From Erwinia sp. (GTDB lineage: Bacteria > Pseudomonadota > Gammaproteobacteria > Enterobacterales > Enterobacteriaceae), in the NCBI GenBank assembly GCA_003512805.1, contig DOOK01000147.1, forward strand, positions 1-7,347: DNA of 7,347 nt, given 5' to 3'. Made by a program: the position numbers and the translations under genes. Shown piece after piece: positions 1 to 5,199 of the stretch (positions are counted from its first letter, which is position 1; each line of letters begins with the position of its first letter). The notes under the pieces are model-generated. The model had not been told where the DNA came from, searched no databases, and was given only the letters and a program-made list of their open reading frames with translations.

Positions 1-79
1 TGATGCAGCGCCGCGAAACGCTCGATCAGTTCAACAGCCTGCAGGAAAAGCTGATCGAGCGTTTCGCGGCGCTGCATCA
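1..79. repeat. Perfect 29-bp inverted repeat with 21-base loop inside ygiC
   Basis: Bases 1-29 are the exact reverse complement of bases 51-79, with a 21-base spacer (30-50). The right arm encodes [10 protein letters not shown], which matches the conserved YgiC sequence. The left arm encodes MQRRETLDQ, of which only the final DQ matches the family. The left arm therefore looks like a copy of the right arm, probably primed at the short ancestral pair GATCAG (24-29) and CTGATC (51-56). It may be a real snap-back mutation or a fold-back artefact at a contig end. The arm could extend left of the window. Confidence 0.95.
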
Positions 80-740
80 GCAGCACGGTTTTAGCTGGCT
101 GCACTTTGCCTGCTGCCGCGATACGGATGAAGATCGCGGTACCGTGCAGTATCTTCAGGACTGCGCAACGGAAGCGGGACTGCCGAGCGAATTTCTCTAT
201 ATTGACGAGATAGGCCTGGGTGAAAAAGGCCAGTTTACCGACGTACATGACCAGGTAATTAGCAATCTTTTCAAGCTCTATCCCTGGGAATTTATGCTGC
301 GTGAAACGTTCTCTACCAAGCTCGCTGATGCGGGCGTGCGCTGGCTGGAACCGGCCTGGAAAAGCATTATTTCCAACAAGGCGCTGCTGCCCATGCTGTG
401 GAAAATGTTTCCCAACCATCCCAACCTGCTGCCTGCTTATTTCGCTGAAGACAACGTTCCGGCGATGGATAAATATGTGGTCAAGCCGCTGTTTTCACGT
501 GAAGGCGCTAATATCCGCATCGTGGAGAATGGCAAAGAGATCGCCCGGGTGGACGGCCCTTATGGCGAAGAAGGCATGATCGTGCAGCAGTTCCATCCGC
601 TGCCAAAATTTGGCGACAGCTACACGCTGATCGGTAGCTGGCTGATTGACGATCAACCAGCCGGTATTGGCCTGCGCGAGGATCGTGACCTGATCACACA
701 GGATCTCTCCCGTTTCTACCCGCACACCTTTATCGAGTAA
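1..740 (+). CDS. ygiC: YgiC-family glutathionylspermidine synthase-like ATP-grasp ligase, C-terminal part (5' end outside window)
   Basis: This is the C-terminal ~245 residues of a YgiC/YjfC-type protein; E. coli YgiC is about 386 residues as I recall, so roughly 140 are missing. The family shares the glutathionylspermidine synthetase fold, an ATP-grasp amide ligase, but its physiological substrate is not firmly established. Counting residues from the codon at 3, landmarks are [10 protein letters not shown] (37-46), the conserved stretch YPWEFMLRE (93-101), the ATP-grasp lysine segment [14 protein letters not shown] (157-170, K161 the likely nucleotide contact), EEGMIVQQF (189-197) and [13 protein letters not shown] (211-223). 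The ATG at 3 is probably internal. The first nine residues do not resemble the family and lie inside one arm of a perfect inverted repeat (1-79), so the N-terminal end shown here is suspect. The stop TAA is at 738-740, nine bases before the convergent ygiD stop. In enterobacteria the gene usually follows tolC and ygiB; that context is outside the window. Confidence 0.9.
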   Translation, partial: MQRRETLDQFNSLQEKLIERFAALHQQHGFSWLHFACCRDTDEDRGTVQYLQDCATEAGLPSEFLYIDEIGLGEKGQFTDVHDQVISNLFKLYPWEFMLRETFSTKLADAGVRWLEPAWKSIISNKALLPMLWKMFPNHPNLLPAYFAEDNVPAMDKYVVKPLFSREGANIRIVENGKEIARVDGPYGEEGMIVQQFHPLPKFGDSYTLIGSWLIDDQPAGIGLREDRDLITQDLSRFYPHTFIE

Positions 741-742
741 AC

Positions 743-762
743 GCGGGTCTTAGCCTACCCGC
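743..762. terminator. Candidate bidirectional hairpin between convergent ygiC and ygiD
   Basis: GCGGGT (743-748) and ACCCGC (757-762) form a 6-bp GC-rich stem with an 8-base loop. The hairpin begins two bases after the ygiC stop and overlaps the last codons of ygiD. No U-tract follows on either strand, so intrinsic termination would be weak. The position between two convergent genes is the main argument. Confidence 0.35.
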
Positions 763-1535
763 ACCGAAAGCATACTAATGGAGGCCATTTCCAGCCCGTC
801 TGTCGGCACGGAAATGGCTTCGCCCGGTTCTCGTGCACCCAGCACGTAGAGCAGCGGCAGGAAGTGTTCCGGCGTTGGGTTAGCAAGCGCCGCGCCCTCA
901 TGCTGCATAAAATTAACCAGTGGATGATCGTCCACTGCGCCTTCCCACGCCAGATGCTCACGCACATAGTGATTGAATGAGACAGCCCAGCCGTGCGGCT
1001 TCGCGCTGTCGTCCCGGTTTGCCATCCTCAAATTATGTACCACATTGCCACTGGCGATAATGCTATAACCGCGTTCGCGCAGGGCGGTCAGCTTGCGGCC
1101 CAGTGAAAAATGGTAGGCGGCGGGTTTGGTGCCGTCTACGCTAAGCTGCACTACCGGTATATCGGCCTGTGGATACATTTTTATCAGCACGCCCCAGGCT
1201 CCGTGATCCAGCCCCCACGATTGATCCTGTATCACTTCAACCGGGGAAAGCGCATCGGCTACTTCTTGTGCCAGCGCGGGTGAACCGGGCGCAGGATAAC
1301 GCGTCTCAAACAGCGCCTGTGGAAAACCGCCAAAATCGTGGATAGTGCGCGGTTTTTCCATTGCGGTCACGGCCGTTCCACGCGTGTACCAGTGGGCAGA
1401 AACAGCCACGATCCCCTTCGGACGCGGCAGGTTTTGCCCTAATATGCGCCATGCTTCGGTATAAGTATTTTCCTCCAGCACGTTCATCGGGCTGCCGTGG
1501 CCCAGGAAAAGCGCGGGCATCAGTGATTTCATCAT
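750..1535 (-). CDS. ygiD: YgiD, LigB-family extradiol dioxygenase (4,5-DOPA dioxygenase type)
   Basis: This 261-residue protein is of usual length for YgiD, a cytoplasmic single-domain member of the class III extradiol ring-cleavage dioxygenases. The E. coli protein cleaves L-DOPA at the 4,5 position in vitro; its natural substrate is uncertain. Probable metal-ligand histidines are visible at H13 (LGHGSPMN), H48 (VSAHW), H167 (GNVVHNL) and H224 (NPTPEHFLPLLYVLG), matching the four-histidine site of the family. H111 in WGLDHGAWGVL is also conserved. The protein opens with two ATGs in tandem (1535-1533 and 1532-1530). A GGAG motif lies 3 bases before the first and 6 before the second, so the second may be used; a third in-frame ATG is at residue 6. 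It converges on ygiC and diverges from the zupT remnant. No convincing promoter was recognised upstream. Confidence 0.93.
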   Translation of the reverse strand: MMKSLMPALFLGHGSPMNVLEENTYTEAWRILGQNLPRPKGIVAVSAHWYTRGTAVTAMEKPRTIHDFGGFPQALFETRYPAPGSPALAQEVADALSPVEVIQDQSWGLDHGAWGVLIKMYPQADIPVVQLSVDGTKPAAYHFSLGRKLTALRERGYSIIASGNVVHNLRMANRDDSAKPHGWAVSFNHYVREHLAWEGAVDDHPLVNFMQHEGAALANPTPEHFLPLLYVLGAREPGEAISVPTDGLEMASISMLSVRVG

Positions 1536-1553
1536 TCTCTCCGGGACAGTAAA

Positions 1554-1580
1554 GCGATAACGGATACGTTACGCTCTTTT
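1554..1580. other. Hairpin-forming dyad upstream of ygiD
   Basis: GCGATAACG (1554-1562) pairs with CGTTACGC (1567-1574) across a GATA loop, with one bulged A. On the plus strand it is followed by TCTTTT (1575-1580), which resembles a small intrinsic terminator. On the minus strand it would lie in the ygiD leader, about 20 bases before the start. It may be a structural element or a dimeric-regulator site; neither can be decided from sequence. Confidence 0.3.
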
Positions 1581-1703
1581 CTGCGCCGAAAATGCCGGAT
1601 AAGCGTGATAAAGATCTTCAAAAAATCTGATGGAAAAGAAATGACTTTTCCTGACGTCGCACCCGTCACTTCTCTGATAATGCACAGTAGTGGTTATACT
1701 TTC

Positions 1704-1715
1704 AGGGAGAAGGAA
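1704..1715 (+). promoter_or_regulatory. Relict Shine-Dalgarno sequence of zupT
   Basis: The purine-rich stretch AGGGAGAAGGAA ends immediately before the ACG codon that occupies the expected zupT start position. It looks like the original ribosome binding site left in place after the start codon mutated. Its close spacing to ACG (AGGGAG core 6 bases away) would have suited an ATG there. Confidence 0.55.
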
Positions 1716-1847
1716 ACGAGCGTCCCCCTACCTTTATTGCTGACGCAATCGGCTGGCGGTGTCACTTTTATGGAGGCTTTGCTGGGTATTATCGGTCAAA
1801 AACCTTCGGCGCGGATGCTGGGTTTTGCTGCTGTTATCATGCTGCTG
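1716..1847 (+). pseudogene. zupT: zupT remnant: N-terminal ~44 codons of the ZIP-family zinc transporter
   Basis: Translation from 1716 gives TSVPL, then GIIGQKPSARMLGF, then AAVIMLL. Compared from memory with E. coli ZupT (MSVPL, GVLGQKPSNRLLAF, LGFAAGIMLL), this is clearly the start of that transporter, which imports Zn and other divalent metals across the inner membrane. The locus agrees: E. coli zupT sits between ygiD and ribB in this orientation. The lesions visible are the ATG changed to ACG at 1716-1718, an apparent in-frame loss of about four codons near LGF(ALGF)AAG, a glycine-to-valine change just before IMLL, and complete loss of everything after IMLL. About 210 of ~257 residues are absent, including the helices that carry the metal-binding HNIPEG-type motifs. 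Homology ends at 1847, where the tandem repeat array begins. The remnant cannot encode a transporter. Confidence 0.85.
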
Positions 1848-2160
1848 AACACATCGCGTGGGAACCGGGCAAGGAACATATCGTGCCAAAAGAGAAGGAA
1901 CATCTCGTACGGAAACCAACCGGGGAACCTATCATATGGAATCGGCTGTGGGACACGTCGTACGGAAACGGGGTGGCGAACACACCATATGGAATCGGCT
2001 GTGGAACACGTCGCATGGAAGCGGGCTGTAGAACACATCATATGGAATCGGCTGTGGAACACGTTGCACAGAAACGGGCTGGAGCACACCTCGCGTGGAA
2101 ACCGGTCGGGAAACAAATTGTGAGAACCGACCGTGGAACACACTGCATGGAAACCTTGCG
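1847..2160. repeat. Degenerate tandem repeat array (minisatellite), ~12 units of 24-27 bp
   Basis: Units begin GAACAC or a variant at 1847, 1874, 1898, 1925, 1951, 1978, 2004, 2031, 2057, 2084, 2111 and 2136. Their lengths are 27, 24, 27, 26, 27, 26, 27, 26, 27, 27, 25 and 25 bp. The approximate consensus is GAACACRTC, a variable self-complementary core (CATATG, CGTACG, CGCATG or CGCGTG), then GGAA, then CGGGCTGT with one or two further bases. Units are contiguous, with no spacers. The outer units (1-3, 11-12) are more diverged than the middle ones, as expected for expansion from the centre. The array starts where zupT homology stops and fades out by about 2160. The remaining 81 bases before the ribB stop contain no recognisable gene or ZupT C-terminal sequence. 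Origin and function are unknown to me. Confidence 0.92.
1925..2083. repeat. Three copies of a 53-bp higher-order repeat within the array
   Basis: The six central units alternate between a 26-bp type containing CATATGGAATCGGCTGTG and a 27-bp type centred on CGTACG, CGCATG or TGCACA. They form exact 53-bp pairs at 1925-1977, 1978-2030 and 2031-2083. By hand alignment without gaps, copies differ at 10 positions (first versus second), 6 (second versus third) and 8 (first versus third). The 18-base segment quoted above is identical in all three. Because 53 is not a multiple of 3, each copy is read in a different frame by any ORF crossing it. Confidence 0.9.
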
Positions 2161-2241
2161 GAAAACCGATCTCAGCGTTCAAACAATCGAACCGCGCGCC
2201 TGCACGGTTTTATCCATCCGTACAGAAGCGCGGCGACATGC

Positions 2242-2898
2242 TTAGCTGGCCTGACGCGTTTCCCGACTGCGGCGGTAAGCAACCAAATCTTCGATAGTCA
2301 CTACCGGCATCTGGTGCTGTTTCGCAAAAGTGATGGCTTCCGGCGCGTGGGCCATAGTCCCGTCATCGTTAGTCAGCTCGCACAGCACGCCTGCAGATTT
2401 AAAACCGGCCAGCGTCACTAAGTCGATAGTTGCTTCTGTATGCCCGCCGCGCGTCAGCACACCGCCCTCACGCGCAAGCAGCGGGAATACATGTCCCGGA
2501 CGGTGCAGATCGCTCGGTTTAGCATTATCGGCGATAGCGGCACGTATGGTGGTGATACGATCCGCAGCGGAGACGCCGGTAGTCACGCCTTCAGCCGCCT
2601 CAATGGTAACGGTAAAACCGGTGCCAAAAGAGCTGGTGTTGTTTTCTACCATCATCGGCAGGTCCAGCTGGCGGCGGCGTTCTTCATTCAGGCAGAGACA
2701 GACAATGCCGCTGCCGTGGCGAATAGTCAGCGCCATCTGTTCAACGGTCATGGTTTCCGCGGCGAAAATCATATCGCCTTCGTTTTCACGATCTTCATCA
2801 TCCAGCACCATGACGCCACGGCCATTGCGCAGCGCATCGATAGCGCGTTCCACACGCTGTTCAGGCGTGCCAAATTCAGAAAGAAGCGTCTGATTCAT
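2242..2898 (-). CDS. ribB: 3,4-dihydroxy-2-butanone 4-phosphate synthase
   Basis: RibB converts ribulose 5-phosphate to 3,4-dihydroxy-2-butanone 4-phosphate plus formate, supplying the four-carbon unit for lumazine in riboflavin synthesis. The 218-residue stand-alone enzyme matches the enterobacterial length (about 217) and lacks a fused RibA domain. Key motifs are the acidic loop [10 protein letters not shown] (33-42, E38 a metal ligand), RHGSGIVC (60-67), [11 protein letters not shown] (104-114), RPGHVFPL (133-140), [11 protein letters not shown] (150-160, H153 a metal ligand) and CELTNDDG (173-180, E174). The start MNQTLL is chosen because it matches E. coli RibB and has AAAGGA nine bases upstream. 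The frame stays open to a TTG at 2967, but that stretch is the riboswitch leader. The gene is transcribed alone and divergently from ubiK. FMN feedback acts through the leader. Confidence 0.97.
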   Translation of the reverse strand: MNQTLLSEFGTPEQRVERAIDALRNGRGVMVLDDEDRENEGDMIFAAETMTVEQMALTIRHGSGIVCLCLNEERRRQLDLPMMVENNTSSFGTGFTVTIEAAEGVTTGVSAADRITTIRAAIADNAKPSDLHRPGHVFPLLAREGGVLTRGGHTEATIDLVTLAGFKSAGVLCELTNDDGTMAHAPEAITFAKQHQMPVVTIEDLVAYRRSRETRQAS

Positions 2899-3006
2899 GG
2901 TAAATAATCCTTTGAGTAATATGGTTACCAGAACCAGGGCGAGCTTAGGAGTGTCTTGCAGCGACAAAAAATAACGGCGTGGCGGGCGCAGGCCCGACAG
3001 GATACG
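2899..3006 (-). promoter_or_regulatory. ribB leader: riboswitch expression platform
   Basis: This 108-base untranslated stretch links the FMN aptamer to the ribB start. The stem CGGGC/GCCCG (2983-2996) lies inside a larger possible hairpin in which TAACG at the aptamer's 3' edge pairs with CGTTA (2972-2976), just before six U residues (2971-2966). That outer pairing competes with aptamer helix P1. Further along, CTCCT (2951-2947) can pair with the Shine-Dalgarno AGGA (2911-2908), and GGTT/AACC (2923-2935) forms a small stem. The layout fits the reported behaviour of E. coli ribB, where FMN affects both transcription termination and translation. The pairings here are my reading by eye, not a computed fold. 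Confidence 0.6.
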
Positions 3007-3155
3007 TTACTCTCTCCCATCCGGACTTTAACCGTCGGCCCCGGAATTACACCGGATCTGCTGACCTTCAAACCCAAAAGATTTGAAGCGCTCGCGGGCT
3101 TTCAGCCGTAGCCGATTTACCGCCGGTGGGGAATTTCGCCCCGCCCTGAGAATAA
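3007..3155 (-). ncRNA. FMN riboswitch aptamer (RFN element) of ribB
   Basis: The minus strand carries the conserved RFN blocks in order: CTCAGGGCGGGG near 3150, GAAATTCCCCACCGGCGGTA (about 3137-3118), GAAAGCCCGCGAGCGC (about 3103-3088), GCAGATCCGGTG, TAATTCCGGGGCCGACGGTT (about 3050-3031) and AGTCCGGATGGGAGAGAG (about 3027-3010). Helix P1 is formed by TTATTCTC (3155-3148) and GAGAGTAA (3014-3007). A variable arm folds perfectly as CTTCAAA/TTTGAAG (3066-3072 and 3082-3088). Binding of FMN should switch ribB off. The element fills the ribB-ubiK intergenic space and begins about where the predicted transcript starts. Confidence 0.96.
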
Positions 3156-3163
3156 GCCTGATT

Positions 3164-3192
3164 ACTATAGCGCCGAAAAAAAACCAGGGCAA
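3164..3192 (-). promoter_or_regulatory. Sigma-70 promoter of ribB
   Basis: The -35 box TTGCCC (3192-3187) and the -10 box TATAGT (3169-3164) are separated by exactly 17 bases. The predicted start is near 3157, immediately before the 5' strand of riboswitch helix P1. The spacer contains eight consecutive T residues on the minus strand. Confidence 0.8.
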
Positions 3193-3229
3193 CGAACAAA
3201 ATGTGCAAATTGTTAGCCATTTTGCCGCT

Positions 3230-3258
3230 TTAACGTTTTTGGGTTTAACCTTTATGGT
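3230..3258 (+). promoter_or_regulatory. Candidate weak promoter for ubiK
   Basis: TTAACG (3230-3235) and TATGGT (3253-3258) are spaced 17 bases apart, each matching four of six consensus positions. The implied leader is about 40 bases. Other AT-rich arrangements in this stretch are nearly as good, so this is tentative. Confidence 0.3.
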
Positions 3259-3304
3259 TATGGCATTACACTTAACGAAACTTTGCCGCTACCAGGAAGC
3301 CGCC

Positions 3305-3604
3305 ATGATTGACCCGAAAAAAATTGAACAACTTGCTCGTCAGGTTCATGACTCTATGCCAAAAGGGATCCGTGAGTTTGGCGATGATGTCGAAAAGAAA
3401 ATCCGCCAGACGCTGCAATCACAGCTGACCCGTCTGGATCTGGTTAATCGCGAAGAATTCGACGTGCAGACGCAGGTCCTGCTGCGCACGCGTGAGAAGC
3501 TGGCCGCGCTGGAAGCACGTATTGCCGAGCTGGAAAGCCGTGGTGCTGAAGTGCCGAAAGCGGAAACACCGAAAGAAGTGCTGAAAACGGAAGATATGCA
3601 GTAA
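3305..3604 (+). CDS. ubiK: Ubiquinone biosynthesis accessory factor UbiK (YqiC)
   Basis: UbiK is a small accessory protein needed for efficient aerobic ubiquinone-8 synthesis. It works with the lipid-binding factor UbiJ and associates with membranes; the older name YqiC is linked to membrane-fusogenic activity. The product here is 99 residues, close to E. coli's ~96. The N-terminal part ([20 protein letters not shown]) is the conserved amphipathic segment. The central part ([17 protein letters not shown]) is highly conserved. Residues 50-80 show a heptad-like coiled coil ([20 protein letters not shown]), consistent with trimer formation. The last ~20 residues are a Lys/Glu/Pro-rich tail of low conservation. 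The ATG at 3305 is preferred over upstream in-frame starts because it matches the family N-terminus and has AGGAAG at 3294-3299. The upstream extension would overlap the divergent ribB riboswitch. Confidence 0.95.
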   Translation: MIDPKKIEQLARQVHDSMPKGIREFGDDVEKKIRQTLQSQLTRLDLVNREEFDVQTQVLLRTREKLAALEARIAELESRGAEVPKAETPKEVLKTEDMQ

Positions 3605-3624
3605 CGCCCCAGGCGAAGCCGTTA

Positions 3625-3649
3625 AAAAGGTGCCCTGTTGGCACCTTTT
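3625..3649. terminator. Bidirectional intrinsic terminator between ubiK and hldE
   Basis: AAAAGGTGCC (3625-3634) and GGCACCTTTT (3640-3649) form a perfect 10-bp stem with loop CTGTT. The A/T flanks give a U-run at the 3' side on both strands, so the same hairpin can end ubiK from the left and hldE from the right. Confidence 0.88.
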
Positions 3650-3660
3650 GACGTTTAAGG

Positions 3661-3681
3661 GCGGGCATTTTTTCTGCCCGC
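3661..3681. terminator. Second hairpin, directly after hldE
   Basis: GCGGGCA (3661-3667) and TGCCCGC (3675-3681) form a perfect 7-bp stem with loop TTTTTTC, seven bases beyond the hldE stop. No U-run follows on the minus strand. It probably serves as a 3' stabilising or pausing structure in series with the hairpin at 3625-3649. Confidence 0.6.
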
Positions 3682-3688
3682 ACACTTA

Positions 3689-5116
3689 TCAGCTTTTTGC
3701 CTGAATGGCCTTGATAATATTGCTGGTGGAAATACCGTCTTCAAAGTTCAGCACGCGAACTTCACCGCCGTTTGCCCACACTTCTTTACTGCCTGCGATC
3801 TCTTCCGGCTTGTAATCGCCGCCTTTAACCAGCAGATCCGGCAGGATATCAGCGATGACTCGCTGAGGAGTATCCTCTTCAAACGCCACTACCCAGTCTA
3901 CCGCTTCCAACGCGCCCAGCACGATCATCCGGTTCTCCAGTGGATTAACCGGACGGCTCTCGCCTTTCAACCGCTTTGTGGACGCATCGCTGTTGACGGC
4001 TACGATCAGCCGATCGCCCAGCTTGCGTGCATTGGCGAGGTAAGACACGTGGCCGGCATGGAGAATATCGAAGCAGCCATTGGTCATCACCACTTTCTCA
4101 CCGCGACGGCGCGCCAGCGTCACCGCCTCTTTCAGCTGCGCCTCGCTCATCACGCCGAAACCGGCTTCGGGACGCGCGCGGATAGCGTTCTCCAGCTCGA
4201 CTGGCGAAACCGTTGATGTCCCCAGTTTACCCACCACCACACCGGCGGCGGCGTTAGCCAGGAAACAGCTCTCTTCCAGCGTGTTGCCTGCGGCCAACGC
4301 GGCGGCCAGCACGCCGATTACCGTATCGCCCGCGCCGGTCACGTCATAAACTTCCTGCGCCTGGGTTGGCAGATGCACCGGCTCTTTGCCCGGCTGCAGC
4401 AGCGTCATGCCGTTCTCAGAACGCGTCACCAGCAGCGCCGACAGCTCGAATTGCTGCATCAACGCCATGCCGCGCTCGACAATCTCCGCCTCGTTTTTAC
4501 ACTTGCCGACCACGGCTTCAAACTCGGAAAGGTTCGGCGTCAGTATGGTGGCGCCACGATAGCGCTCAAAATCGGTCCCTTTCGGATCGACCAGTACCGG
4601 CACTTTCGCCTCGCGAGCGATGGCAATAATGCTTTCCACGCTTTCCAGTGCGCCTTTGGCATAGTCGGAAAGCACCAGCGCGCCTGCCGACGGCAGCGCT
4701 TCCCGGATCCGCAGGTGCAGCGGCTCAACATCAATGCCCCCGAACCCTTCTTCAAAATCCAGGCGGATCAGCTGCTGATTGCGCGACAGTACGCGTAGCT
4801 TGGTAATGGTAGGATGCGTGGCGACAGCAACAAAATCGCACTGTACATTAACGCCGGTGAGCGCCTCATTCAGCGCGCGCGCCGCATCATCCACGCCGGT
4901 CAGGCCGACCAGACGAGAACGGGCTCCGAGCGAAGCGATATTCATCGCCACGTTGGCCGCTCCGCCGGGACGCTCTTCCACGTTGTCCACCTTGACCACC
5001 GGCACCGGGGCTTCAGGGGAGATACGGCTGGTTGGGCCATACCAGTAGCGATCCAGCATCACGTCGCCAACAACCAGAACACCCGCACGGTTAAACTCGG
5101 GCAGCGTCATTTTCAT
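3689..5116 (-). CDS. hldE: Bifunctional D-glycero-beta-D-manno-heptose-7-phosphate kinase / heptose-1-phosphate adenylyltransferase
   Basis: HldE carries out two steps of ADP-L-glycero-D-manno-heptose synthesis for the lipopolysaccharide inner core. It phosphorylates heptose 7-phosphate at C1 and, after GmhB dephosphorylation, adenylylates heptose 1-phosphate. The protein has 475 residues (E. coli about 477). The N-terminal half (about 1-318) is a ribokinase/PfkB-type kinase with [12 protein letters not shown] (48-59), [10 protein letters not shown] (177-186) and the anion-hole/catalytic motif DVTGAGDTV (258-266, base D264). The C-terminal domain (about 340-475) is a cytidylyltransferase-like fold with [16 protein letters not shown] (345-360, HAGH 353-356), [11 protein letters not shown] (375-385) and the signature ISTSNII (462-468). 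The ATG at 5116 has GGAG eight bases upstream; an alternative ATG is at codon 3. It lies 83 bases downstream of glnE, likely in the same operon with its own promoter. Loss would be expected to give a deep-rough phenotype. Confidence 0.97.
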   Translation of the reverse strand: MKMTLPEFNRAGVLVVGDVMLDRYWYGPTSRISPEAPVPVVKVDNVEERPGGAANVAMNIASLGARSRLVGLTGVDDAARALNEALTGVNVQCDFVAVATHPTITKLRVLSRNQQLIRLDFEEGFGGIDVEPLHLRIREALPSAGALVLSDYAKGALESVESIIAIAREAKVPVLVDPKGTDFERYRGATILTPNLSEFEAVVGKCKNEAEIVERGMALMQQFELSALLVTRSENGMTLLQPGKEPVHLPTQAQEVYDVTGAGDTVIGVLAAALAAGNTLEESCFLANAAAGVVVGKLGTSTVSPVELENAIRARPEAGFGVMSEAQLKEAVTLARRRGEKVVMTNGCFDILHAGHVSYLANARKLGDRLIVAVNSDASTKRLKGESRPVNPLENRMIVLGALEAVDWVVAFEEDTPQRVIADILPDLLVKGGDYKPEEIAGSKEVWANGGEVRVLNFEDGISTSNIIKAIQAKS

Positions 5117-5160
5117 TCCAGATACTCCAGGCTGCAGTCAGTCAAAAAATAGTGCGCGCG

Positions 5161-5169
5161 ATGATAGCA
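5161..5169 (-). promoter_or_regulatory. Candidate extended -10 promoter for hldE
   Basis: On the minus strand TGCTATCAT fits an extended -10 element (TG, one base, then TATCAT at 5166-5161). It lies in the 83-base glnE-hldE gap and would give a short hldE leader. No good -35 box is seen at 17 bases (about TGGGCG). TTGACG is present but only 8 bases away. Confidence 0.4.
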
Positions 5170-5199
5170 CATGCCGTCAATCCCGCCCATTGCGCCAGT

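Noticed and set aside
1691..1700. -10 element (TATACT) for zupT
   Set aside because: The transcription start would fall inside the Shine-Dalgarno stretch at 1704-1715, leaving no leader, and there is no matching -35 box.
1847..2160. CRISPR array
   Set aside because: Units of 24-27 bp are contiguous and degenerate with no unique spacers between identical repeats, and no cas gene is present.
1796..2182. 128-codon minus-strand ORF through the repeats
   Set aside because: It has no ribosome binding site or recognisable domain and runs antisense through the zupT relic. The open frame is explained by the stop-poor repeat.
2190..2209. Terminator hairpin AACCG/CGGTT downstream of ribB
   Set aside because: The 5-bp stem with a 10-base loop has no U-run on the ribB (minus) strand, so it is too weak to call.
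2899..2967. N-terminal extension of RibB from a TTG at 2967
   Set aside because: The known RibB N-terminus is MNQTLL at 2898 with its own Shine-Dalgarno, and the extension lies in the conserved riboswitch leader.
3083..3304. N-terminal extension of UbiK starting at 3083
   Set aside because: It overlaps the ribB riboswitch and promoter on the other strand, and UbiK begins MIDPKK with a Shine-Dalgarno sequence just upstream of 3305.
4373..4798. 141-codon plus-strand ORF antisense to hldE
   Set aside because: It lies wholly inside the conserved hldE coding sequence and shows no recognisable motif.
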